Shown here one piece after another: positions 31,515 through 39,030 of a stretch of DNA of 49,009 bases (its first letter is position 1; each line of letters opens with the position of its first letter). A model generated the notes under the pieces. That model was given only the letters and a program-made list of their open reading frames with translations, was not told where the DNA came from and did no database searches. The position numbers and the translations under genes are program-made. Source of the stretch: Paraburkholderia podalyriae (GTDB lineage Bacteria > Pseudomonadota > Gammaproteobacteria > Burkholderiales > Burkholderiaceae); the NCBI RefSeq assembly GCF_014397785.1, contig NZ_VZQQ01000046.1, positions 1-49,009 of the forward strand. The letters are read 5' to 3'.

Positions 31515-32993
31515 ATGAGCGACGATCCATGGCTCGCGCAGCAACGCCACACGCTGATGCGCACTACGGTTACGCCCCAGGCCGAAATGCTCGGTCGTGT
31601 CGAGCGGCTCGGAGATGGCATTGCGTTTGTCTCAGGACTGCCGGATGCGCCGCTCAACGAACTGCTGCGCTTCGAAGGGGGCGCGACGGGCTTTGCCCAC
31701 ACGCTGGACGCGGAAGAAATCAGCGTCGTGCTGCTGGACGGCGGCAGCGCGGTCGAGGCGGGTACGCGCGTGACATGCACCGGCGCCGTGCTCGAGGTGG
31801 CGGAGAAGTGCATGCCGGCCGAGCGGCTGGCGCCGGCGATTATCGAGCGCGACCTGGTCAGTGAACCGGTCGAAACCGGTGTGCTACTCGTCGACGCGCT
31901 GTTCGCGATTGGCCGCGGCCAGCGCGAATTGATCATCGGCGATCGCGCCACAGGAAAAACCGCGTTGGCCATCGACGCCATCGTCAATCAGAAGCACTCG
32001 GACATGATCTGCGTGTATGTGGCGATCGGCCAGCGCACAACCGCCGTGCAGCGGGTGATCGAAGCGGTCCGTCAGCACGGCGCGCCGGAGCGCTGCATTT
32101 TCGTGGTGGCCGCCGCTGCGTCGGCGCCCGGGCTGCAATGGATTGCGCCGTTCGCCGGCGTCACGATCGCCGAGTATTTTCGTGATCGCGGACAGCACGC
32201 GCTGGTCGTGATCGACGATCTCACCAAACACGCGGCGACGCATCGCGAGCTGGCGCTGCTCACACGCGAACCGCCGGGGCGCGAGGCGTATCCCGGCGAC
32301 ATCTTTTACGTTCACGCCCGCCTGCTCGAACGCGCAGCCAGGCTGTCGCCGAAATTGGGAGGCGGCTCGCTCACCGCGCTGCCGATTGCGGAAACCGATG
32401 CCGGCAACCTGTCGGCGTACATTCCCACCAACCTGATTTCGATCACGGACGGCCAGATCGTGCTGGACGCCGCGCTGTTTGCCGCCAATCAGCGGCCGGC
32501 CGTCGATATCGGTTTGAGCGTGAGCCGGGTCGGCGGCAAGGCGCAACGTCCGGCTTTGCGCGAGGTATCGGGCCGCCTGCGCCTCGACTATGCGCAGTTC
32601 CTCGAACTGGAAATGTTCAGCCGCTTCGGCGGTCTGACGGACGCGCATGTTGCCGGAAAAATCGCGCGCGGCGAACGCATCCGGGCGCTGATTGCACAAC
32701 CGCGCTTCAGCGCGTTGCGTACCGTCGACGAAATCGCACTGCTCGCCGCGCTGGCGGCGGGCGTATTCGATGCGGCGCCGCCCGGCATCGTCGCTCAGGT
32801 CCGAACCGAACTGGGCGCGCGAGCGCAGAGCCAGCAAGTGCTAGCCGAGCTCGCGGAAGCTCGTACGCGGCTATCATCGGCACCGTCTGACACGGCTGTT
32901 CAGGCCGCGTTGATGGCCACGGTTCGCGAACTCGTTCAACAATTGACGCTCCGTGCCGCTAGCGGCGCGTCCGATCGGGGCAACGTGCGATGA
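31515..32993 (+). CDS. atpA: N-type ATPase subunit alpha
   Basis: This 492-aa regulatory subunit has P-loop GDRATGKT at 142-149, TTAVQRVIEAVRQHGAPERC, and the conserved TREPPGREAYPGDIFYVHAR segment. It starts close to the beta barrel and lacks the first about 20 residues of housekeeping alpha that bind delta, consistent with the altered stator. Start candidates are the ATG at 31515, one base after the atpF stop, and the ATG at 31500, which overlaps atpF and follows GGATGG. I prefer 31515 with modest confidence. It overlaps atpG by 4 nt. Confidence 0.93.
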   Translation: MSDDPWLAQQRHTLMRTTVTPQAEMLGRVERLGDGIAFVSGLPDAPLNELLRFEGGATGFAHTLDAEEISVVLLDGGSAVEAGTRVTCTGAVLEVAEKCMPAERLAPAIIERDLVSEPVETGVLLVDALFAIGRGQRELIIGDRATGKTALAIDAIVNQKHSDMICVYVAIGQRTTAVQRVIEAVRQHGAPERCIFVVAAAASAPGLQWIAPFAGVTIAEYFRDRGQHALVVIDDLTKHAATHRELALLTREPPGREAYPGDIFYVHARLLERAARLSPKLGGGSLTALPIAETDAGNLSAYIPTNLISITDGQIVLDAALFAANQRPAVDIGLSVSRVGGKAQRPALREVSGRLRLDYAQFLELEMFSRFGGLTDAHVAGKIARGERIRALIAQPRFSALRTVDEIALLAALAAGVFDAAPPGIVAQVRTELGARAQSQQVLAELAEARTRLSSAPSDTAVQAALMATVRELVQQLTLRAASGASDRGNVR

Positions 32994-33838
32994 GCGGCAA
33001 ACTCTCCGAAATCGAATCGCGCAGCGCCACGGCGCGGCAACTCGACGCCGTCATCGGCGCCATGCGCGGCATCGCGGCCGCCCGCTCACGCGAAGCGCAA
33101 GGGCGGCTGCCCGGCATCCGCTCCTCGGCCTCGACGGTCGGCGCCGCGATCGGCGCCGTGCTCGCCCACCGTGCGGGGGTATCCGCAAAGACGCCCGAAC
33201 GCGGCGCGCAAATCGTCATCGCGCTGTTTGCGGAGCAGGGTTTCGTGGGCGCGTTCAACGAGCAGATTCTCGACCACGCGCTAACCCGCCACCCGTCGGC
33301 GGATTGCGAATGGCTGCTGGTGGGAACGCGCGGCGAGATCGCGGCAAACGAACGTCGCGTTGCTTTCGCATGGAGTTCTCCGGCGGCGTCCCATGCCGAC
33401 GATGTGCCCGTACTCGCAAGCCGCATTACCGACGCGCTTTACCTGCGCCTCGACCAGCGACCGGTAACCGGTGTCTTCGTCGTTCACGCGATGCCCGGCA
33501 TCGCGGCGCGTAGCGAAGTCGTCGAACACCGTCTCATTCCGTTTGACTTCTCGCGCTTCCGGGTGGCGCTCCGCGACCTGCCACCGTTGTTGACGTTGCC
33601 CGCCGAGCGCCTGCTTGCTGGACTCGTCGAAGCCTACGTGTATGTCGAATTGTGCGAGGCGTTGATGCTCTCGTTCGCCGCTGAAAACGAAGCGCGTGTG
33701 CGCGCAATGCTGGCCGCGGGTGCCAATGTGAAGGAGACACTTGACGAACTGACGCACCGCTACCGCCAGGTCCGCCAGGACGAAATCACGGCCGATATCG
33801 TCGAACTCGCGGCAGGTGCGGCGCAACGGTCGCCGTGA
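32990..33838 (+). CDS. atpG: N-type ATPase subunit gamma
   Basis: This 282-aa rotor shaft has the N-terminal coiled-coil helix (LSEIESRSATARQLDAVIGA, MRGIAAARSREAQ), a Rossmann-like middle (QIVIALFAEQGFVGAFNEQI) and the C-terminal helix (LCEALMLSFAAENEARVRAM, ANVKETLDELTHRYRQVRQD). It completes the operon. The stop is 30 bp from the convergent kinase relic. All nine N-ATPase genes are intact, in contrast to much of the island. Confidence 0.92.
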   Translation: MSGKLSEIESRSATARQLDAVIGAMRGIAAARSREAQGRLPGIRSSASTVGAAIGAVLAHRAGVSAKTPERGAQIVIALFAEQGFVGAFNEQILDHALTRHPSADCEWLLVGTRGEIAANERRVAFAWSSPAASHADDVPVLASRITDALYLRLDQRPVTGVFVVHAMPGIAARSEVVEHRLIPFDFSRFRVALRDLPPLLTLPAERLLAGLVEAYVYVELCEALMLSFAAENEARVRAMLAAGANVKETLDELTHRYRQVRQDEITADIVELAAGAAQRSP

Positions 33839-33868
33839 GCGACGCCGGCCGCGCCCGGCCAAGGCGCA

Positions 33869-34544
33869 TCAGGGGGCGTCCGGCGCACTCACCTGGATCG
33901 CGCTGAGCGGAAGGTGAACGGCGATCCGGAACCCCGCGTCCGGCGCGCTATCGATCAAGACGAAGCCGCCACGCTGCCGGGCGCGCTCGCGCAGGCCCAG
34001 CAGGCCGAACGAACGCGCTTTGCGCTCACCGCCGGCCGTGTCGCCGCGGCCGTTGTCTTCAATGCGCACGGTGCAATGGGCCGCGTTGGCTGAGATGGCA
34101 ATCAGCACCTCACTGGCCCGCGCATGTTTCGCCACGTTGGTCAGCGCTTCCTGCACGATCCGGAAAATAGCCGTCGCAGCCGACGTGGAGAAAATTCCTT
34201 CGTCGACTTTGACGTGAACGGTGGCTTTCACGCCGTACCGGTGCGTAAAGTCGTCCGCCAGCCACTCGACCGCTGGCACCAGACCCAGGTCATCCAGCAT
34301 CGGCGGTCGCAGATTGGCGGCGATGCCTCGCAACGACGCCACGTGGCGTCGATCTGCTTTTGCAACACGACTGTTGCTGCGAGCGCGAGAGGTCATTGTT
34401 GCCCGCGGCCAGTTGTGTTTCCAGCACGGCGATGCCCATCTTGAGCGCCCTCAACTGCTGGCCGAGATCATCGTGCAATTCACGCGCAATACGTCGTTGC
34501 TCATCTTCGCGCGTGCTCTGGATCTGCGCCGCAAGTTCACTCAT
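33869..34544 (-). pseudogene. NarL-system sensor histidine kinase relic, truncated and frameshifted
   Basis: A HisKA_3 segment TREDEQRRIARELHDDLGQQ and LRALKMGIAVLETQLAAGNN lies near 34440-34540. After a frame change near 34330-34390 come RGIAANLRPPMLDDLGLVPA, FRIVQEALTNVAKHARASEV and EDNGRGDTAGGERKARSFGL, the DHp tail and HATPase_c domain. It closely parallels the intact kinase at 41463-42809 but lacks the membrane and PAS part (about 230 residues) and has a deletion between the two segments. It is a decayed duplicate of that kinase, as the relic at 5510-5880 is of its regulator. Confidence 0.85.
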
Positions 34545-34674
34545 CAGTCAGCAGCTGATAGCGGTCCTCCAGCGGCACGCCGGATGGCGGGCGACCCGCA
34601 GAGGCAATCGTCGGGTTCGATCAATGAGCCGCAGGAACCGCAAAGCGACGGATGCCGTAGGCCGCGCCGCTACG

Positions 34675-34688
34675 TTGACACAAGTCAA
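34675..34688 (+). promoter_or_regulatory. FNR-type operator variant (USP at 34809)
   Basis: TTGAC-ACAA-GTCAA is a perfect dyad, 8 of 10 to consensus. GATCAT is centred 31 bp downstream (34710-34715). It lies 127 bp from the start of the USP. Confidence 0.65.
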
Positions 34689-34808
34689 TAACCCGATGCG
34701 ATTCGCGCCGATCATCGGATCATTGCCCCGCCCGATTTTGATCTACAAAGCGCGTTCGACGGGGCCGTCCCTTCACCCGACAAAGCGCATCGCGCCAGGT
34801 GCAAAACC

Positions 34809-35303
34809 ATGTACCACAACATCCTGTTGGCCATAGACGGAAGCGAGGGCTCGATTCGTGCACTGGACCAGGCGCTCGGCGTGGCAACGCTCGCGCACGC
34901 GAACCTGCACGCTGTCTATATCGTTCATCCGTGGCATATGTCCCAGTACGCGGGCTACTATGACCCGGAGGACCTTCGCAAGGTCCTCCGGGAAGATGCA
35001 AAGGTTGCGTTGGAAACTGCCCGCGCAGCGATGGCAAAAGGTGGCGTGGCGGGTACGACGGAAATAGTCGAGACGGAGAGCGCCGCGGACGATATTGCGA
35101 GCTGCCTGCAACGCTGCGCGCAGCGCCACGATGCCGGGCTCGTCGCGATGGGGACGCACGGCAGGCGCGGTATGAGCAGGGCAGTGCTCGGCAGCGTCGC
35201 CGAACAGTTTCTGCGAATGTCCACCTGCCCCGTGTTGCTGGTTCGAGGCTGCGCGGACGTCGGGGACCCGCGCGCCGCTGCACCCGCATCGAGCACGGCG
35301 TAG
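34809..35303 (+). CDS. universal stress protein, single domain
   Basis: This 164-aa UspA-type protein begins MYHNILLAIDGSEGSIRALD, has the helix GYYDPEDLRKVLREDAKVAL, and the ATP signature VAMGTHGRRGMSRAVLGSVA followed by STCPVLLVRG. The 20-residue Ala/Pro-rich tail is outside the fold. It belongs with the USPs at 7488 and 18071. A perfect 13-bp inverted repeat is embedded at 34964-34992. No good Shine-Dalgarno precedes the ATG (AGGTGCAAACC at 34798 is the nearest). An FNR-type operator lies upstream. Confidence 0.92.
   Translation: MYHNILLAIDGSEGSIRALDQALGVATLAHANLHAVYIVHPWHMSQYAGYYDPEDLRKVLREDAKVALETARAAMAKGGVAGTTEIVETESAADDIASCLQRCAQRHDAGLVAMGTHGRRGMSRAVLGSVAEQFLRMSTCPVLLVRGCADVGDPRAAAPASSTA
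34964..34992. repeat. 13-bp perfect inverted repeat inside a USP gene
   Basis: CCCGGAGGACCTT, a 3-nt CGC loop and AAGGTCCTCCGGG form a perfect stem in the coding sequence of the USP (residues DPEDLRKVLRED). The strong hairpin could slow ribosomes or shape mRNA decay, or it may be a chance result of the codons. Confidence 0.6.
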
Positions 35304-35684
35304 CCGCGCATCGTCTGAAACAGATGCCCTTCGACAACACTCGCCGCTCTTCGCTCTAACGACCTCGAACGCCAACGTATCCGAACCGATGGGTAACGCG
35401 GTCCATGCGATGTCTGCCGAGAATGGACCGTTCTCAGCGCCGACGTCGTCCGGCCCCGTCGGCAACGTGTGCCGCGGGGCGAGACGGTCGTCCAATGTTT
35501 CATATCGAGCTAGCTGGCCGTCGCCGCACGGTAGCGGATGCCGGGTGTGGCAATGCTCACGCAGGTGCCGGCCCGGCGCTGCGTAATCAGCAGTAGCCTC
35601 CGCCATGCCCGCGAAACGCATCGGCACGCGCATCACATGCCGGACCCGGCGCCACCAATGAACCTGCATTGAGGGAGTTCCATC
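35304..35684. other. intergenic region without a recognised gene
   Basis: The 381 bp between the USP and fabI hold only open frames of poor coding quality on both strands. No FNR-type operator was found. A fabI ribosome site (GAGGGAG) lies at the right end. Confidence 0.5.
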
Positions 35685-36466
35685 ATGTCACTCGAGCAAC
35701 CGCGCCCGATCCTGAGCGACGCGAAAGCACTGGTCACCGGCATCGCTAACGAGTATTCGATCGCATACGGATGCGCGAAAGCGTTTCACGAACTTGGTGC
35801 GAAGCTCGCGATTACCTATGCTAATGACAAGGCGAGACCGTATGTCGAGCCGCTCGCGACCGCACTCGACGCGCCAATTTTCATGCCGCTCGACGCCGCT
35901 AGCGATACCGAACTCGAAGCCGTGTTCAAGCGGATCGAAGAAGAGTGGGGAAGCCTCGACATTCTGGTCCATTCGATTGCGTGGGCGCCCAAGGACGACC
36001 TGCAAGGCGGCCTGCTCAATTGCTCGAGCGAGGGCTTCGCGAGCGCGATGGATGTTTCCTGCCACTCGTTCGTGCGCATGGCGCGCCTTGCCGCGCCGCT
36101 GATGAAAGACGGCGGCACCATGCTGACCATGAGCTTCTATGGCGCGAACAAGGTGGTTCCGAACTACAGCATGATGGGACCGGTGAAGGCCGCGCTCGAA
36201 GCCTGTGCCCGCTATCTTGCGTATGAGCTTGGGCCAAAGCGCATCCGCGTTCACGCGTCTCGCCCGGCCCGCTCAAGACCCGCGCGGCATCGGGTCTCAA
36301 GGATTTCTATCTGCTGCTCAACGAAGCAGCGCAGCGCGCACCGCTCGGCGAACTGGTGGACATCATGGATGTTGGCTTTACGTGCGCGTTTCTGGCGACA
36401 CCTTATGCGCGACGCCTCTGGGGCGAAACGCTGTATATCGACGTCGGCGTCAACATCATGGCTTGA
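35685..36466 (+). pseudogene. fabI: enoyl-ACP reductase FabI-type, frameshifted
   Basis: This NADH-dependent enoyl-ACP reductase would catalyse the last step of fatty-acid elongation. Motifs are GIANEYSIAYGCAKAF (nucleotide loop), MPLDAASDTELEAVF, HSIAWAP and the catalytic Tyr/Lys in NYSMMGPVKAALEACA. After KRIRVHA near 36258 the frame shifts by one base. The other frame then reads SPGPLKTRAASGLKDFYLLL, and its end, GETLYIDVGVNIMA, is a proper FabI C-terminus with stop at 36466. In the present frame the tail is scrambled to 36473. If the indel is real the enzyme loses its lid and C-terminus. In relatives this FabI variant often sits with the MaoC-Pta fusion and an acetate kinase. Confidence 0.85.
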
Positions 36467-36498
36467 CGCGTGATTTTCGAACAATGGAGGACAGCATC

Positions 36499-36756
36499 AT
36501 GGCCGATCTCTGGGTGGGAAATGTAGAAGAAGACGCTTCCGACGACGAGATCAGGGAATTCCTGATCAAGTACGGGTTTCCGCCATTTGACGAAATCAGG
36601 CGCATTCCAGGAAGCGGTTCGCGGCCCGCAGTACAGCTTACGTTCAAGGACGTGGGGCCGGAAATGTTACGGAGGCTGCAGCCGCGGGTACATGACATGT
36701 TCTGGAAAAACCGGAAACTCGTCGTACAGGTCATGCCAGAGCGCGACGGCAATTGA
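36499..36756 (+). CDS. RRM-type RNA-binding protein, 85 aa
   Basis: This single RNA-recognition-motif protein starts MADLWVGNVEEDASDDEIRE, where LWVGNV is the RNP2 motif, and has the RNP1-like strand SRPAVQLTFKDV. The helix EIREFLIKYGFPPFDEIRRI and RRLQPRVHDMFWKNRKLVVQ complete the fold. The aromatic residues that stack on RNA are partly replaced. GGAGG precedes the ATG, 32 bp after the fabI stop, so both are likely one transcript. Small RRM proteins in bacteria often act at low temperature or on sRNAs; the target is unknown here. Confidence 0.8.
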   Translation: MADLWVGNVEEDASDDEIREFLIKYGFPPFDEIRRIPGSGSRPAVQLTFKDVGPEMLRRLQPRVHDMFWKNRKLVVQVMPERDGN

Positions 36757-37110
36757 ACCCGCCGAAGCCGAACATGGGCATCCTCGGAAGGCTGCTTCAC
36801 AGGAGTCGCGCGAACGGCGAGGGAGACAAGCCGCAAATGACGTAATCTTGTCGCGCGCAGCTCCGATATTTCCCGGTTCAAAGATCCTACTGGTACAAAC
36901 GCGCGCCGAAAACACGATTTGCCAGTTGGATCGAAGCAGACGCACGCCCAAGGTGCGTGTCGCCGTGGGGCACGGCCGGTCATGAGAACCGGCCATTCCT
37001 GCACCCAGCCATCAGTCCAAAATCCTATTGCTAGAAGAAGCCGGGCCAACAATACTGTATTTGTGGGGGACGATCATGCAAGGGTTAGCTTCTGTTCGGG
37101 AGACGAAGCA
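36757..37110. other. intergenic region with two hairpins upstream of ppk2
   Basis: No gene is seen in these 354 bp. GCCGTG-GGG-CACGGC (36962-36976) and GGCCGGT-CATGAGA-ACCGGCC (36974-36994) are perfect overlapping hairpins that could be alternative RNA folds or a terminator without T-tract. ATCCTA occurs at about 36890 and 37020. No FNR-type operator was found. Confidence 0.45.
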
Positions 37111-37932
37111 ATGTCTGACACTCGGAATGAGACGAAGGTCAACGGTTCGAAATCAGGCAACAAGCTAGGCAACAAGGCATACCAGAAGGAACTGGCCCGG
37201 CTTCACGTTGAACTGGTCAAGCTGCAGGAATGGGTAGTGCACAGCGGTGCCAAGATCTGCATCGTGTTCGAAGGACGCGATGGCGCGGGCAAGGGCGGAA
37301 CAATCAAGGCGATCACCGAACGCGTGAGCCCGCGCATTTTCCGGGTGGTCGCGCTGCCAGCACCCACCGAGCGTGAAAAGACCCAGATGTACGTGCAGCG
37401 CTATTTTCCGTACCTGCCGGCGGCCGGCGAAGTGGTGCTCTTCGACCGAAGCTGGTATAACCGCGCGGGCGTCGAGCGGGTCATGGGCTTCTGCACGAAA
37501 GAGCAACTACAGACGTTCTTCAAGGATGCGCCGCTGGTGGAGCGGGCCATCATCGACTCAGGTGTCATCCTCGTCAAATACTGGCTCGAAGTCAGTCCCA
37601 AAGAGCAGACGCGCAGGCTCGAGGCTCGGATTCACGACGAGCGCAAGGTCTGGAAACTGTCGCCGATGGATCTCGAATCCTATCGTCGCTGGTACGACTA
37701 TTCGCGTGCGCGCGACGAGATGTTCAGCTCGACTGACACCGAGTTCGCGCCGTGGTATGTCGCACGTTCCGACGACAAAAAGCGCGCCCGTCTGAACGTC
37801 ATCAGCCACCTGCTCAGCAGGGTTCCGTATGAGGCCGTCCCGCGCGGGAAGGTATCGTTGCCGCAACGACAGAAGGCTGGGGATTATCGCGAATCGGACC
37901 ATCCGTTCAGGTATGTGCCTGAGAAATTCTGA
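37111..37932 (+). CDS. ppk2: polyphosphate kinase 2 (PPK2 class I)
   Basis: This 273-aa P-loop kinase transfers phosphate between polyphosphate and nucleoside diphosphates or monophosphates. Walker A is GRDGAGKGG (55-63), the base/phosphate segment is FRVVALPAPTEREKTQMYVQ, and Walker B/lid is DRSWYNRAGVERVMGFC (112-128). The family diagnostic block SPMDLESYRRWYDYSRARDE follows. GGGAG precedes the ATG. It can regenerate GTP or ATP from polyphosphate in starving or anoxic cells, which fits the island. The start at 37111 is preferred over the upstream ORF. The downstream binding protein gene begins after 43 bp. Confidence 0.93.
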   Translation: MSDTRNETKVNGSKSGNKLGNKAYQKELARLHVELVKLQEWVVHSGAKICIVFEGRDGAGKGGTIKAITERVSPRIFRVVALPAPTEREKTQMYVQRYFPYLPAAGEVVLFDRSWYNRAGVERVMGFCTKEQLQTFFKDAPLVERAIIDSGVILVKYWLEVSPKEQTRRLEARIHDERKVWKLSPMDLESYRRWYDYSRARDEMFSSTDTEFAPWYVARSDDKKRARLNVISHLLSRVPYEAVPRGKVSLPQRQKAGDYRESDHPFRYVPEKF

Positions 37933-37975
37933 GTAATGTCGCGTCGCGATTAACCGCGGACAAACGGGGTAAGCC

Positions 37976-39013
37976 ATGACGCACATTCGTCGGATTGTCG
38001 GTCGCACCCTGCTGGCCGGCCTGCTCCTGTTCATCGGCGCGGTCCCTGGCGTGCACGCCTCGGACGGTCAGAGGCTCGCTCAGGTGAAAGCGCGCGGGGT
38101 CCTGCGCTGCGGCGTCAGCGAAGGCATCACCGGGTTTTCGTCGCACGACGCGGCCGGCCTCTGGGCGGGCATCGACGTCGATTTCTGCCGTGCGGTCGCG
38201 GCTGCTGCACTGGGCAGTCCGGACAGGGTTGCCTTCGTTCCGCTCAGGGCGTCGGAGCGCTTCCCGGCACTCGAAGACGGCGTGATTGACGTGCTTGCCC
38301 GCAACACCAGCTGGACCCTGCTGCGCGAAAGCACGCTCGGCGTGCAGTTTGCGGGCGTGCTTTTCTACGACAGCCAGGCGTTCATGGTCCGCACGCAGGG
38401 CGCCCCGCAGACGCTGGCCGGGCTCAGGGATGCGGCCGTCTGCGTTGAGAAAGGCACCTCGAGCCAGGCTCATCTTCTCGCGTATTCGGCCGCAAACCGC
38501 CTGAACCTGCGGCCGCTCGTTTTCGCCTCGGCTGCCGAAGCGGGCGCTGCGTTCTTTTCCGGACGCTGCAGCGCCTGGACGAGCGATGCGTCGCAGCTGG
38601 CCGCCGCGCGCCTGCATGCGCCTGGCGGTCCGCAAACCTGGGTGATCCTGCCCGAACGCATCTCGCAGGAACCGCTTGGACCCGCCGTGCGCGGCGACGA
38701 CCTGAGCTGGCTGGTGCTCGTGCGGTGGGTTCTCTTCGGACTGTTGGCCGCCGAGGAACTGGGTGTCACGCGGGCGAACCTTGCGCAACGCTCACACGAG
38801 GCCGTCGTGCTGCAAGCGCTGGTGGCCGGCGACGAGGTGGACCGCAGTCTCGGCGTTGAATCCGGATGGATGTTGCGCGCCGTGCAGGCCGTCGGCAACT
38901 ACGGCGAGCTGTTCGACCGCAATCTCGGTCCGCACAGCCCCTTCGATCTCGAACGGGGGCTCAACCGGCTCTGGACGCAGGGCGGACTGATGTACGCGCC
39001 GCCCGTGCGATAG
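37976..39013 (+). CDS. amino-acid-type periplasmic solute-binding protein
   Basis: This 345-aa exported protein has a signal peptide (MTHIRRIVGRTLLAGLLLFI, cleavage after VHA near residue 28). The family pattern LAQVKARGVLRCGVSEGITG, then DAAGLWAGIDVDFCRAVAAA, is that of amino-acid ABC transporter binding proteins. It is of the longer kind (about 340 aa, like AapJ/BztA). No permease or ATPase genes of an ABC system follow; instead an SLC13/ArsB-like transporter starts 17 bp later. The ligand is unknown, and the protein may work with a permease elsewhere. Confidence 0.88.
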   Translation: MTHIRRIVGRTLLAGLLLFIGAVPGVHASDGQRLAQVKARGVLRCGVSEGITGFSSHDAAGLWAGIDVDFCRAVAAAALGSPDRVAFVPLRASERFPALEDGVIDVLARNTSWTLLRESTLGVQFAGVLFYDSQAFMVRTQGAPQTLAGLRDAAVCVEKGTSSQAHLLAYSAANRLNLRPLVFASAAEAGAAFFSGRCSAWTSDASQLAAARLHAPGGPQTWVILPERISQEPLGPAVRGDDLSWLVLVRWVLFGLLAAEELGVTRANLAQRSHEAVVLQALVAGDEVDRSLGVESGWMLRAVQAVGNYGELFDRNLGPHSPFDLERGLNRLWTQGGLMYAPPVR

Positions 39014-39030
39014 GCGAGGAGAGTCAGCCC

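Noticed and set aside
34773..35669. Minus-strand 298-codon frame over the USP at 34809 and its downstream spacer
   Set aside because: The part over the USP is antisense. The part in the spacer has no recognised motif and no ribosome site, so I left the spacer unassigned.
37018..37060. ATCCTATTGCTAG as a BvgA-like heptad
   Set aside because: There is a single imperfect heptad without an inverted partner.
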